Of a DNA stretch of 59,831 nt, positions 26,001 to 33,522 are shown piece after piece; within the stretch, counting starts at the first letter, position 1; every line of letters begins with the position of its first letter. The DNA comes from Ruminococcaceae bacterium UBA5891 (lineage in GTDB: Bacteria; Bacillota; Clostridia; Oscillospirales; Acutalibacteraceae). The stretch is taken from the NCBI GenBank assembly GCA_002431945.1, contig DJET01000040.1, positions 1-59,831 on the forward strand, read 5' to 3'. Both the position numbers and the translations under genes were made by a program. Below the pieces are notes generated by a model. That model had not been told where the DNA came from. It was given only the letters and a program-made list of their open reading frames with translations, and made no database searches.

Positions 26001-26159
26001 CTTGCCGTTAGCGGTAGGCGGACCGTCGTAAAATACGTAAGGCTTATCGCCCTCGCGCTCGGCTATGCTTTTTTCAAATATATTTTCGTCTTCCCAAAAT
26101 TTTTCAACCTTTTTTTCTTCCTCCACGAAGTTAAGGTTCGGGGATATGCTTTTATACAC
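23010..26159 (-). CDS. ileS: Isoleucyl-tRNA synthetase
   Basis: A roughly 1049-residue class I synthetase with the HIGH motif (TANGKPHIGHVL), KMSKS motif (ENGQKMSKSKGN), a CP1 editing domain, and Cys pairs at CPRCGTP, CWRCDTP and CPHCGKQ. Size and sequence (YARESWFIKMTDVRDDLIRN) fit the type 2 IleRS group, which in characterised members tends to resist mupirocin. The start is the GTG at 26159 with GAAAGGAG eight bases upstream. A TTG at 26177 lies inside that site and is unlikely. It is controlled by an upstream isoleucine T-box. Confidence 0.96.
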   Translation of the reverse strand: MYKSISPNLNFVEEEKKVEKFWEDENIFEKSIAEREGDKPYVFYDGPPTANGKPHIGHVLTRVIKDMIPRYRTMKGYMVPRKAGWDTHGLPVELEVEKLLGLDGKEQIEQYGLEPFIEHCKESVWKYKGMWEDFSKTVGFWADMEHPYVTYDNNFIESEWWALKKIYEKGLLYKGFKIVPYCPRCGTPLSSHEVAQGYKNVKERSAVVRFKVVGEDAYFLAWTTTPWTLPSNVALCVNPEETYCKVKAADGYTYYMAKALLDKVLGKLASEDTAAYEVIEEYKGSELEYKEYEPLFDCVKPVCEKQNKKGHYIVCDTYVTMTDGTGIVHIAPAFGEDDAKVGRRYDLPFVQFVDGKGNLTEETPYAGIFVKKADPLVLKDLDEKGLLFDAPKFEHDYPYCWRCDTPLIYYARESWFIKMTDVRDDLIRNNDTINWIPESIGKGRFGDWLKNVQDWGISRNRYWGTPLNIWQCECGHMHSVGSIAELKEMSDNCPDNIELHRPYIDAVTIKCPHCGKQMHRVPEVIDCWFDSGSMPFAQHHYPFENKELFESQFPADFISEAVDQTRGWFYSLLAISTLIFNKAPYKNVIVLGHVQDENGQKMSKSKGNAVDPFEALEKFGADAIRWYFYTNSAPWLPNRFHDKAVTEGQRKFMGTLWNTYAFYVLYANIDEFDPTKYSLKDCKLTVMDKWLLSKLNSMVKAVDENLDNYRIPEAARALQEFTDDMSNWYVRRGRERYWVQGLPEDKIAAYMTLYTALVTTAKAAAPMIPFMTESIYQNLVRSVDKSAPESIHLCAFPEVDEKAIDKELEDKMDKVLEIVVLGRAARNGSALKNRQPLATMYVKLDGELDSFYTDIIRDELNIKNVSFTDKVDDFVTYGFKPQLKTVGPKFGKQLNEIRTALSELDGTKAKKELDENGRLVLSLPSGEVTLETEDLLIEAKQKDGFYTVSDRGITVAIDTTLTKELVEEGFVRELISKIQTMRKEAGFNVTDHINVTVEGSKKVTDIALSKKADIAGDTLADGITAAKPAGYTKDWDINGEKVTIGVEKV

Positions 26160-26177
26160 TGCTTTTTCTCCTTTCAA

Positions 26178-26470
26178 AATAAAAAGACTTCGCCCATAAC
26201 AGGACGAAGCCCAATAACTTCAACCACCCATTACGGCAGACAGAAAATCTGCGTTCCCTCTAACGGCGGAATACCGGAGCGGCTTACTTTAAGAAATTTC
26301 AGCCGTCGGCTCAGGAGTGATACCGGTTTTTTACGTTTTCCGAGCTTGCACCGCCCTCGGATCGCTGAAGCAAAACCGACAAACCGAAAAATTCCAAAAT
26401 TACTTTGTTTCGGGTGGGTTTGAACTTGTTGGTTTTGCTTAATAACGTTTTTTAAAAACCGCAGTCTCCG
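26178..26470 (-). promoter_or_regulatory. Isoleucine T-box riboswitch upstream of ileS
   Basis: On the minus strand the leader shows a stem I distal loop (GATCCGAGGGCGGTGCAAGC, about 26339-26362), a specifier loop with ATC, an isoleucine codon, at 26319-26321 in CCGGTATCACTCCTGAGCC, the T-box bulge segment TGGGTGGT (26223-26230), and a terminator (stem about 26206-26212 with 26186-26192, then TTTTT). Uncharged tRNA-Ile would stabilise the antiterminator and raise ileS expression. Confidence 0.88.
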
Positions 26471-26500
26471 TCTTAGCTTTTAAAGTGTTTTTTTATTAAC

Positions 26501-26962
26501 TTAATTCTCTTTTGCAGAGGGTATTTGCTGCTTTAATGCGGCGCGGGTTTTTCTTACCTCGCCTAAGTTGGCGGTAAGCCCTTCGTCTGCACGGCGCATA
26601 ATATCGTCCACAAAATCCTGTGCGGCTTTGCGCATTTCGCGGCTTTTCTGCTGCGAGGTGGCGATTATCTCCGCCGCCTTCTGCTGTGCCAGCTTTACAA
26701 TTTCTTCCTGTGCGGTCATAGCCTTTGCGCGCTCTTCGGCACTGCGGATAATACCGTCCGCCTCGCGCTTTGCGTTGGTAATGATATCTGCACGGTCTGC
26801 AACAATGCCCTTTGCCTGCTTAATTTCAGCCGGAATGTTAAGGCGAATGTCGTCTACTACCGCGCGGAGCTTTTCAACATCTACCACGGTTTTTCTGCCG
26901 GGGATCTTGATTCCGCTGTCTAAAACCTCGTCAAACTGTTCAAGTAATTCGTCAAGTGTCAT
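26501..26962 (-). CDS. Coiled-coil protein downstream of coaD
   Basis: A 153-residue, highly charged, almost wholly helical protein. Residues about 50-140 form a long heptad-like Ala/Glu/Lys-rich coiled coil (AKREADGIIRSAEERAKAMT, QQKAAEIIATSQQKSREM), superficially like V/F-type ATPase stalk subunits or DivIVA-type proteins. No membrane segment or catalytic motif is visible. It directly follows coaD (3 bp), a linkage I associate with Clostridia; the function is unknown. Confidence 0.7.
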   Translation of the reverse strand: MTLDELLEQFDEVLDSGIKIPGRKTVVDVEKLRAVVDDIRLNIPAEIKQAKGIVADRADIITNAKREADGIIRSAEERAKAMTAQEEIVKLAQQKAAEIIATSQQKSREMRKAAQDFVDDIMRRADEGLTANLGEVRKTRAALKQQIPSAKEN

Positions 26963-26965
26963 TTT

Positions 26966-27472
26966 TTATTCCTCCGTAGTATCCTTTTTTACAAATATCC
27001 TGTTCATTATGTCTGCCCTTATAACGTCGGGAACAAAGCTTGATATATCCCCGCCCATACTGGCAATCTGCTTTACCATGCTTGAGCTTAGGTACATATT
27101 TTTTGTTGCCGTTGTTAAAAACAGGGTTTCAACCTGCGGGTTCAGCTTTTTATTGGTAAGCGCCATCTGAAATTCGTATTCAAAATCAGACATAGCGCGA
27201 AGACCCTTGATTATTGCGTTTGCGCCCTTGCTTGCCGCATAATCCGCAAGCAGACCGTCGTAATGCTCAACCTCTACGTTTTGAAGATCGGGAATGCATT
27301 TTTTAATCATATCCACGCGTTCTTCGGGTGTGAAGGAGCAGTGCTTTGCACCGTTGGACGCCACCACAACTATAAGCTTATCGAACATTTTGGCGGCGCG
27401 GGTTATAATATCAAGATGACCGTAGGTTACGGGGTCAAAGCTGCCGGGGCAAACGGCGATGCGCTTGTTCAT
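26966..27472 (-). CDS. coaD: Phosphopantetheine adenylyltransferase
   Basis: A 168-residue nucleotidyltransferase for the penultimate step of coenzyme A synthesis (4'-phosphopantetheine plus ATP to dephospho-CoA). The T/HxGH motif is in GSFDPVTYGHLDII, the substrate-binding region in NAIIKGLRAMSDFEYEFQMA, and the ISSS-like motif appears as YLSSSMVKQIAS. It overlaps rsmD by 4 bp, the usual rsmD-coaD gene pair. Confidence 0.97.
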   Translation of the reverse strand: MNKRIAVCPGSFDPVTYGHLDIITRAAKMFDKLIVVVASNGAKHCSFTPEERVDMIKKCIPDLQNVEVEHYDGLLADYAASKGANAIIKGLRAMSDFEYEFQMALTNKKLNPQVETLFLTTATKNMYLSSSMVKQIASMGGDISSFVPDVIRADIMNRIFVKKDTTEE

Positions 27473-28014
27473 AGGCTTTCCCCTTTCCGGTAAACGGTTA
27501 TAAGCACCTTGCCGTAGCGATAGGTTTTTAATTTTTTAAAGCCGCCCGCTTCTTCATCTAACACGGTTTCGGGCGGATGCTCGCAAACTATCGTGCCGTG
27601 CTCGCTCATAAGCGGCAGAACAGCCTTTAGCGCCGGCATTAACAGCCCTGCGGAGTAGGGCGGATCAAGAAACGCAATATCAAACGTATCGCGGCAGGCG
27701 GCGGCAAACGCCGCATAATCCGAGCGGACGACGCGGGCTTTATTTGAAAGACCCGTGCCCTCAAGGTTTTTTCTTACAAGGGCTAACGAGGTCTCGGACA
27801 TATCCACAAAGGTGCAGCTGTCGGCTCCGCGGCTTAATGCCTCAAGCCCTAACTGACCGGAGCCTGCAAACAGATCCAGCACGCGCCTGCCCTCAATATC
27901 AAACTGTAAAGCGCTGAAAATACCTTCCTTTACGCGCTCAGGCGTTGGGCGTACATCGCGCCCCTCCGGTGCAAAAAGGCGCTTGCCCTTTGCGGTGCCT
28001 GTTATAATTCGCAT
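27469..28014 (-). CDS. rsmD: 16S rRNA (guanine966-N2)-methyltransferase
   Basis: A 181-residue SAM-dependent methyltransferase. The start is placed at the ATG 28014 (MRIITGTAKGKRL), typical for RsmD; an ATG three codons upstream also exists. Motif I is DLFAGSGQLGLEALSRG, and the catalytic motif DPPY is in AFLDPPYSAG. It methylates G966 of 16S rRNA during 30S assembly. It forms an operon with coaD and the coiled-coil gene. Confidence 0.93.
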   Translation of the reverse strand: MRIITGTAKGKRLFAPEGRDVRPTPERVKEGIFSALQFDIEGRRVLDLFAGSGQLGLEALSRGADSCTFVDMSETSLALVRKNLEGTGLSNKARVVRSDYAAFAAACRDTFDIAFLDPPYSAGLLMPALKAVLPLMSEHGTIVCEHPPETVLDEEAGGFKKLKTYRYGKVLITVYRKGESL

Positions 28015-28160
28015 TTGTATCACCGATAATAATAGTAAACTTAACCTTATATATTATCACACTAAAGGGTACGTTTTGTCAACACTTTTTTATTGCGAAT
28101 ATGTGTTTTCTCTGTTTTTAATACACTTTTTATCCGTATTTTTCCTTTAACAGCAAAAAC

Positions 28161-28189
28161 TTGACATATAATTGCACGCGATATATAAT
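28161..28189 (+). promoter_or_regulatory. tgt promoter
   Basis: Perfect TTGACA (28161-28166), 17-bp spacer, perfect TATAAT (28184-28189). The spacer also contains TATAATTGC, duplicated around the -10 box. Confidence 0.85.
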
Positions 28190-28225
28190 TGCAGAGTGGA
28201 TTATATTTAAAAAGGGAAAGATAAA

Positions 28226-29356
28226 ATGTACAGGCTTTTAAAGCAAGAGGGCAATGCCAGACGCGGCGAATTTATAACCAACAGGGGCACGGTGCAAACC
28301 CCCGCTTTTATGAATGTGGCTACCGCCGCGGCGATAAAGGGAGCGGTTTCGGCAGAGGATCTGGGCAATATCGGCTGCCAGATTATGCTTTCAAACACAT
28401 ATCATCTTCACGTAAGGCCGGGCGACGAGGTTATACGCGGCTGCGGCGGTCTTCACAAATTCACAACATGGGAGGGCCCTATTCTTACCGATTCGGGCGG
28501 GTTTCAGGTGTTTTCCTTAGCCTCGCTTCGCCATATTACCGAGGAGGGCGTTACCTTTGCTTCGCATATAGACGGCAAAAGGATTTTTATGGGACCCGAA
28601 GAGAGTATGACCGTGCAGTCTAATTTGGGCTCAACGATTGCTATGGCGTTTGACGAATGCGTTGAAAACCCTGCCGAATATTCGTATTCAAAGGCTTCGT
28701 GCGAACGTACTACCCGTTGGCTTATACGCTGTAAGGCAAAAATGGCAGAGCTTAATTCGCGGCCCGATACCGTAAACCGCGAACAGCTTTTATTCGGCAT
28801 AAATCAGGGCTGTACCTTTGCGGATCTTCGCATAGAGCATATGAAAAGAATAGCCGAGCTTGAGCTTGACGGTTATGCAATAGGCGGTCTTGCCGTAGGC
28901 GAGCCTACCGAGGTTATGTATGATATTATAGATAACGTTACCCCATATATGCCGCAGGATAAAATACGTTACCTTATGGGGGTAGGAACGCCTGCAAATA
29001 TTTTAAACGCCGTAGAGCGCGGCGTGGATCTGTTCGATTGCGTAATGCCGAGCCGAAACGCGCGCCACGGGCATTTGTTTACATCGCAGGGTATAATAAA
29101 CCTTAATAACAAAAAGTATGAGTACGATATGTCTCCGATAGATGAAAACTGCGGTTGCCCCGTTTGTAAAAGATACAGCAGGGCGTATATAAGGCATCTG
29201 CTTAAAAGTCAGGAAATGCTTTCTCAGCGTCTTACGGTTATGCATAATCTTTGGTTTTACAATCATCTTATGGAGGATATAAGAAACGCGCTTGACAGCG
29301 GTACGTTTTCGCAGTTTAAGCGTGAAAAGGAAATTGTTTTATCTACCCGTATTTAA
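28226..29356 (+). CDS. tgt: tRNA-guanine transglycosylase
   Basis: A 376-residue TIM-barrel enzyme that swaps guanine-34 for preQ1 in tRNAs with GUN anticodons (queuosine pathway). Visible are the DSGGFQVFSL motif with catalytic Asp (about 92), the second Asp in VDLFDCVMPSRNARHGH (about 264-280), and the zinc site CGCPVCKRYSRAYIRHL. Queuosine synthesis genes (queA, queCDE) are not nearby. A phosphatase gene follows after 21 bp. Confidence 0.96.
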   Translation: MYRLLKQEGNARRGEFITNRGTVQTPAFMNVATAAAIKGAVSAEDLGNIGCQIMLSNTYHLHVRPGDEVIRGCGGLHKFTTWEGPILTDSGGFQVFSLASLRHITEEGVTFASHIDGKRIFMGPEESMTVQSNLGSTIAMAFDECVENPAEYSYSKASCERTTRWLIRCKAKMAELNSRPDTVNREQLLFGINQGCTFADLRIEHMKRIAELELDGYAIGGLAVGEPTEVMYDIIDNVTPYMPQDKIRYLMGVGTPANILNAVERGVDLFDCVMPSRNARHGHLFTSQGIINLNNKKYEYDMSPIDENCGCPVCKRYSRAYIRHLLKSQEMLSQRLTVMHNLWFYNHLMEDIRNALDSGTFSQFKREKEIVLSTRI

Positions 29357-29377
29357 AAATTTGAAAGGTGCAGAGGT

Positions 29378-30046
29378 ATGACTGAAATATATATCGTTCG
29401 CCACTGCGAGGCGCAGGGAAACTTAAAACGTCTGTTTCAAGGAGTTTCGGACTTTGATATAACCGAAACAGGGGCAAAACAGCTTGAATATTTAAAAAAA
29501 CGGTTTGAAAATATACATCTTGATAAAATTTATGCAAGCCCGCTTATAAGAACGCGCAAAACGGCTTTGGCAGTGGCGGGCGGACGCGATATTGAAATTA
29601 AGGACGAGCCGGGAATAATAGAGCTTAACGGCGGAGCGGTTGAGGGTAAGCCGTTTAAAGAAACCTTTAATTCAATACCCGGTCTTGCCGAAACGTGGGA
29701 TAATCACCCTGAGGATTTTGCGCCGCCGCAGGGCGAAAAAATGCGGGACGCTTACGAACGCATATGGAACACGGTTAAAAGAATTGCCGCCGAAAACAGC
29801 GGAAAAACGGTAGCCTTAGCTACCCACGGCGGCATTACAAGATGCCTTATGTGCAGGCTTTTAAACGGGGATATAACAAAGCTTGCAGGCACGCCCTGGA
29901 GCGAAAACACGGCGGTTTCGCTTATAAGATTTGACGGCGACCTTAAGCCCTCCGTGGTGTTTTATAACGATGCTTCGCATTTGCCGAAGGAGCTTATACC
30001 GCAAAGAAGCCGTCTTTCCTCTTTTATGGGCGGTGAAAAAAAATGA
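29378..30046 (+). CDS. Histidine phosphatase family protein
   Basis: A 222-residue phosphoglycerate-mutase-like (branch 1) enzyme. The catalytic motif is IVRHCEAQGN (RHC in place of the common RHG, catalytic His about 8), with a second Arg in SPLIRTRKTA, Glu in IIELNGGAVEG and the second His in ALATHGGITR (about 151). The substrate is unknown; members dephosphorylate sugars, nucleotides or cobalamin precursors. It overlaps ruvX by 4 bp. Confidence 0.87.
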   Translation: MTEIYIVRHCEAQGNLKRLFQGVSDFDITETGAKQLEYLKKRFENIHLDKIYASPLIRTRKTALAVAGGRDIEIKDEPGIIELNGGAVEGKPFKETFNSIPGLAETWDNHPEDFAPPQGEKMRDAYERIWNTVKRIAAENSGKTVALATHGGITRCLMCRLLNGDITKLAGTPWSENTAVSLIRFDGDLKPSVVFYNDASHLPKELIPQRSRLSSFMGGEKK

Positions 30047-30462
30047 TTATAATGTCGGTAGACTTAGGCAAGGCAAGAACCGGAATAGCCGCTTCCGACG
30101 AAAGCGAGAGCTTTGCCTTTCCGAAAACGGTTATAAAAGAATATAATGCGGAAAGGCTTACCGATAAAATCTGCGCCTTAGCCTTAGAATACGGCGCAGG
30201 GCTTATAGTGGTAGGCTACCCTAAAAATATGGACGGCTCTGCCGGAAGCAGAGCCTTAGAGTGTGCCGCCGCGGCGGACGATATCAAGAAAAAAAGCGGC
30301 ATAGAAACCGTGCTGTGGGACGAGCGCTGTACTACCGTATCGGCGCATACGGCGCTTAATTTTACCGATACAAGGGGTAAAAAGCGCAAACAGGTTATAG
30401 ACGCGGTTGCGGCTGTAATTATTCTTGAGGATTACTTGGCTTACCGCAAAAACAGGGCATAA
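30043..30462 (+). CDS. ruvX: Putative pre-16S rRNA nuclease / RuvX (YqgF)
   Basis: A 139-residue RNase H-fold protein of the YqgF family, with catalytic acidic residues in the first strand (SVDLGKARTGIAASDES), in VVGYPKNMDGSAG, in LWDERCTTVSA and in DAVAAVIILEDYL. Family members process the 5' end of 16S rRNA. It starts within the stop of the phosphatase gene (ATGA). Its 3' end overlaps the convergent glycosylase gene by 44 bp. Confidence 0.92.
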   Translation: MIIMSVDLGKARTGIAASDESESFAFPKTVIKEYNAERLTDKICALALEYGAGLIVVGYPKNMDGSAGSRALECAAAADDIKKKSGIETVLWDERCTTVSAHTALNFTDTRGKKRKQVIDAVAAVIILEDYLAYRKNRA

Positions 30463-30934
30463 CAGCGCTTTCCCATTCGCCGCACAGCCTTTCAAGGGAC
30501 CAGCCTGCGTTTGCGGGGCTGGTAGACGGAAGACAAACCGCTTTAATGCCCAAAACAGGTTCAGCGTATTTTTTATAATATTTTTCGGCGGTTTTGCCGT
30601 TTACAAAAATTTTCTTTATTTCGCTTTCGCTTATTATCCTGCCGATATCGTTTGGCAGGACATTTTTTATGCTTGAATCGGCGGAGCCTTCAATATCGCA
30701 GCTTGCTATAACGTCCCATAAGGCAATGCGGTTATTTAATATAAGCGCTTTCTTTTCCTCAATCGTTTGCGGAGTTTTTTCGTTTAAAATTTTAGAAATA
30801 ACGCGCCAAAAGCGGTTTTGCGGGTGACCGTAAAAGAACGCCTGCTCGCGTGATTTTACAGAGGGGAAGCTGCCGAGAATAAGTATTTGCGAGCTTTTGT
30901 TATAAAGCGGCGGTATATTGTGTATCTGTTCCAT
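30419..30934 (-). CDS. DNA-deoxyinosine glycosylase-like (UDG superfamily) protein
   Basis: A 171-residue uracil-DNA-glycosylase-fold protein with the N-terminal ILGSFPSVKSREQAFFYGHP motif and a C-terminal CLPSTSPANAGWS motif, both typical of the MUG-like deoxyinosine glycosylases. It would excise deaminated bases (hypoxanthine or uracil) from DNA; substrate choice is not predictable here. The C-terminus ends in CFCGKPSNPQE, extending past the usual core and overlapping the ruvX 3' end by 44 bp. Confidence 0.82.
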   Translation of the reverse strand: MEQIHNIPPLYNKSSQILILGSFPSVKSREQAFFYGHPQNRFWRVISKILNEKTPQTIEEKKALILNNRIALWDVIASCDIEGSADSSIKNVLPNDIGRIISESEIKKIFVNGKTAEKYYKKYAEPVLGIKAVCLPSTSPANAGWSLERLCGEWESAVMPCFCGKPSNPQE

Positions 30935-30936
30935 TT

Positions 30937-31776
30937 TTATTTAAGCCTTCCTATAACGGCGCATATAAAAAACGCCGATACATCTGCCGCAACTATTGTT
31001 GAACCTACCGGTGTACCGAAGATGACCGCGACAATAATTCCCGCAAGCGCGCATATTACCGAAATTATCGCCGAAAAAACAACCACGGGCAAAAAGCTTT
31101 TAAATATACGCATTGCCGAAAGCGCGGGGAAAATCACCAGCGCCGAAATTAACAGCGAGCCTACAAGATTCATTGCAAGCACTATGATAACCGCGGTTAT
31201 AACCGCTGTAAGTAAATTGCAGGCGCCTGCATTTATACCTGCCGCACGGGAAAAATCCTCATCAAACGTAACCGAGAATATTTTGTTATAAAACAAAATA
31301 AACAGCGCCGTTACAAGAAGCGAAAGCACGGCGCACAGCCAAACCTCAGAAACCGAAAGGGTAAGAATTGAGGTGGAGCCGAAAAGCGTACTGCACACAT
31401 CGCCCGATACATTTGCGGACGGCGAAAAGATATTCATAATCAAATACCCGAAGGCAAGCGCCCCGACGGATATCATAGCAACCGCGGCGTCACCCTTGAT
31501 TTTTGTGTTTTTGCCGGTGTTTAAAAGCAGTACGGCGCTTATAACGGTTACGGGCAGCACAACAAGCATATTGTTTGAAATATTAAGCACCGAGGCTATT
31601 GCTATTCCCCCGAAGGCAACGTGAGAAAGCCCGTCCCCTATAAAGGAAAAGCGTTTTAGCACAAGCGTTACCCCAAGCAGGGAAGAGCAGAGCGCTATAA
31701 GCACTCCCACAATAAGCGCATACCTTACAAACGGGTATTTAAAGTAAAATTCAAGCGTTTCAAATATACGGCTCAT
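30937..31776 (-). CDS. znuB: Zinc/manganese-type ABC transporter permease (ZnuB-like)
   Basis: A 279-residue ABC-3 family permease with eight or nine membrane helices (SLLGVTLVLKRFSFIGDGLS, HVAFGGIAIASVL). It forms the membrane channel of a metal importer with the ATPase encoded just upstream (4-bp overlap). Zinc rather than manganese is inferred from the His-rich loop of the binding protein and from the palindrome in the promoter. Confidence 0.88.
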   Translation of the reverse strand: MSRIFETLEFYFKYPFVRYALIVGVLIALCSSLLGVTLVLKRFSFIGDGLSHVAFGGIAIASVLNISNNMLVVLPVTVISAVLLLNTGKNTKIKGDAAVAMISVGALAFGYLIMNIFSPSANVSGDVCSTLFGSTSILTLSVSEVWLCAVLSLLVTALFILFYNKIFSVTFDEDFSRAAGINAGACNLLTAVITAVIIVLAMNLVGSLLISALVIFPALSAMRIFKSFLPVVVFSAIISVICALAGIIVAVIFGTPVGSTIVAADVSAFFICAVIGRLK

Positions 31777-32456
31777 TCGCTTTCCTTCCCTTCGCTTATT
31801 GCCTGTAAAAATTCTTCATTGGTGCCGAAAAATATTTCGTTTCCTATTTTTAATATCAGGTTTGAGTATTTAAGCGCAGATTTAATGTCGTGCGTTACCA
31901 TAATCACCGCCGTGCCGTCTTGGTTTACCGAGCTTATAAGCTCGTACATTTCGTTTGCAGCTTCGGTGTCAAGCGCCGCCGCAGGCTCGTCAAGCAGCAG
32001 CAGATCGCCCGAAGCGCATAGTGCGCGTGCCAATAAAACACGCTGCTGTTGACCGCCCGAAAGCTCGCGGTAGCACTGTTGCCAAAGCTTTGATATACCG
32101 AGCCTTTCGGCAAAGCGCCGCGCGGTCTCTTTTTCCTTTTTGCTGTAAAACGGGTGAAAAATGCCGTTTCCCGCAAAGCCGGACATAACAATTTCCTTAA
32201 CCGAGGCGGGAAAATCGCGCTGAAGCTCTGTTTGCTGTGGTAAATAGCCTATTTTAAGGCCGCCAACCCCAAATTCAATATTTCCCGAAAGCGGCTTTAC
32301 AAGACCTGTAAGCGCTTTGATAAGCGTGGTTTTGCCCGAACCGTTTTCGCCTATCACGCAAAGGTAATCGCCCTTATTTACGCTGAAGGTAATATTTTCG
32401 GCAACCGGCACCGAGCCGTAGCCGAGCTTTAAATTATCTGCTTTTAAAAGCGGCAT
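31773..32456 (-). CDS. znuC: Zinc ABC transporter ATPase (ZnuC-like)
   Basis: A 227-residue ABC ATPase with Walker A GENGSGKTTLIKALTG (about 36), Q-loop YLPQQTELQRDFP, signature LSGGQQQRVLLARAL, Walker B LLLLDEPAAALD and switch His VTHDIKSAL. This sequence pattern is typical of metal (ZnuC/AdcC/MntB) importers. It overlaps znuB by 4 bp and the binding-protein gene by 1 bp, so the three genes are translationally coupled. Confidence 0.92.
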   Translation of the reverse strand: MPLLKADNLKLGYGSVPVAENITFSVNKGDYLCVIGENGSGKTTLIKALTGLVKPLSGNIEFGVGGLKIGYLPQQTELQRDFPASVKEIVMSGFAGNGIFHPFYSKKEKETARRFAERLGISKLWQQCYRELSGGQQQRVLLARALCASGDLLLLDEPAAALDTEAANEMYELISSVNQDGTAVIMVTHDIKSALKYSNLILKIGNEIFFGTNEEFLQAISEGKESE

Positions 32457-33397
32457 TAAAATTCCCCCGAAAAGGCTTTTTTCAGCTGTGCTAAATTATA
32501 TTCGGACAACGAAACGTATGTTGTACCCGAATTTATTTGTTCCTTAGTTACAGACTGCATACTGTTAAGCCTTAAAATTTTTTGATTTTTCTGTTTTGTG
32601 TTTTCCTTTACCGTTTCTGCAACAGAGCCTAAAGGACTTTCGGTTGTGAAAATATATTTAAGGTTAAGCCCGTCCGCTTTTTGCGCAAGAGAGATCACGG
32701 TTTCAAAGCTTGCCTCTGTTTCGGCGGAGCAGCCGGGAAACGCGGCGTAGCAGGTAACGCCGTAATCGGAAAACAGGTAGGCGAAGGGGTAGCGGTCTGC
32801 AAAAATTGCCGATTTAACAGGCGATTCGTTAAATACGTTTTCATACTCTTTATAAAGCCTTGAAAGCCTTTCGGCGTAATTATTTGCATTAAGCTTATAT
32901 GTTTCGGCGTTGGTTTTATCCTTTGCCGACAGCTCTTCCTCAATTTTTTCTGTAAAAAGCGCGGCGTTTTTAAGCGAGAGCCAAACGTGCTCGTCATATT
33001 CCGTATCGTGGTGATGATGCTCTTCTTCCTCTGCAATGGCGTTATCGCCCAAATAATCCATAAGCCGTATTTCGGTACGGTCGGCATCGGGCGAGCGGTC
33101 AAGCGCTTTTTCTATCCATTCATCGGATTCGCCGCCGATATATATTACAACATCGCTTGAAACAATTTTCACAAGGTCTGCGGCGGTGGGCTGGTAGCTG
33201 TGCATATCGGTGCCGTTTTTAAGCAAAAGCGAAACCTCGGCGCTGCTGCCGGTTATTTCACGCGTCCAGTCGTAAAGCGGAAAAACGGTGCATATAATAT
33301 TAAGGTTATCGCCCTTTTTCGGCAGTGTCGTTTCGCAGCCGCAGACCGAAATTGAAATTAAAACCGCCAAAACAAGCGGGAAGAGCTTTTTTAACAT
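32456..33397 (-). CDS. znuA: Zinc-binding lipoprotein of the ABC importer (ZnuA-like)
   Basis: A 313-residue cluster A-I substrate-binding protein. From the ATG at 33397 (GGAGGA site) it has a signal peptide ending in a lipobox-like VCGC, then metal-binding His in DMHSYQPTAAD, a His/acid-rich loop (EEEHHHHDTEYDEHVW, about 137-152) typical of zinc carriers, a conserved FADRYPFAYLF and a C-terminal Glu-rich end. It captures Zn2+ outside the membrane. An upstream open-frame extension to 33520 would pass through the promoter and operator and is rejected. Confidence 0.92.
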   Translation of the reverse strand: MLKKLFPLVLAVLISISVCGCETTLPKKGDNLNIICTVFPLYDWTREITGSSAEVSLLLKNGTDMHSYQPTAADLVKIVSSDVVIYIGGESDEWIEKALDRSPDADRTEIRLMDYLGDNAIAEEEEHHHHDTEYDEHVWLSLKNAALFTEKIEEELSAKDKTNAETYKLNANNYAERLSRLYKEYENVFNESPVKSAIFADRYPFAYLFSDYGVTCYAAFPGCSAETEASFETVISLAQKADGLNLKYIFTTESPLGSVAETVKENTKQKNQKILRLNSMQSVTKEQINSGTTYVSLSEYNLAQLKKAFSGEF

Positions 33398-33407
33398 ACT
33401 TCCTCCG

Positions 33408-33430
33408 AAATTGCAAATCATTTGCAATTT
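33408..33430. promoter_or_regulatory. Zur-like palindrome at the znu promoter
   Basis: A 23-bp palindrome built on AAATTGCAAAT and ATTTGCAATTT with one central base. It lies immediately after the -10 box, over the predicted transcription start, and its TGCAAAT-N-ATTTGCA core resembles Zur (zinc uptake regulator) boxes. Confidence 0.75.
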
Positions 33431-33459
33431 AGTATACTCTGTTTTAAAATAATTGTCAA
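33431..33459 (-). promoter_or_regulatory. znuACB promoter
   Basis: On the minus strand TTGACA (33454-33459), 17-bp spacer, TATACT (33431-33436). Confidence 0.85.
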
Positions 33460-33522
33460 GTAAGGGTTGATAAAATAAAGCGGCTGTTATATAATTAAAT
33501 AAAAAAATCAGGGGTAACATAG

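Noticed and set aside
25803..26423. 206-codon open frame on the plus strand over the ileS start
   Set aside because: It is antisense to the well-supported ileS start and its T-box, with no recognisable protein features.
33398..33520. Longer start for the zinc-binding protein gene
   Set aside because: It runs through the promoter and the Zur-like palindrome and would bury the signal peptide.
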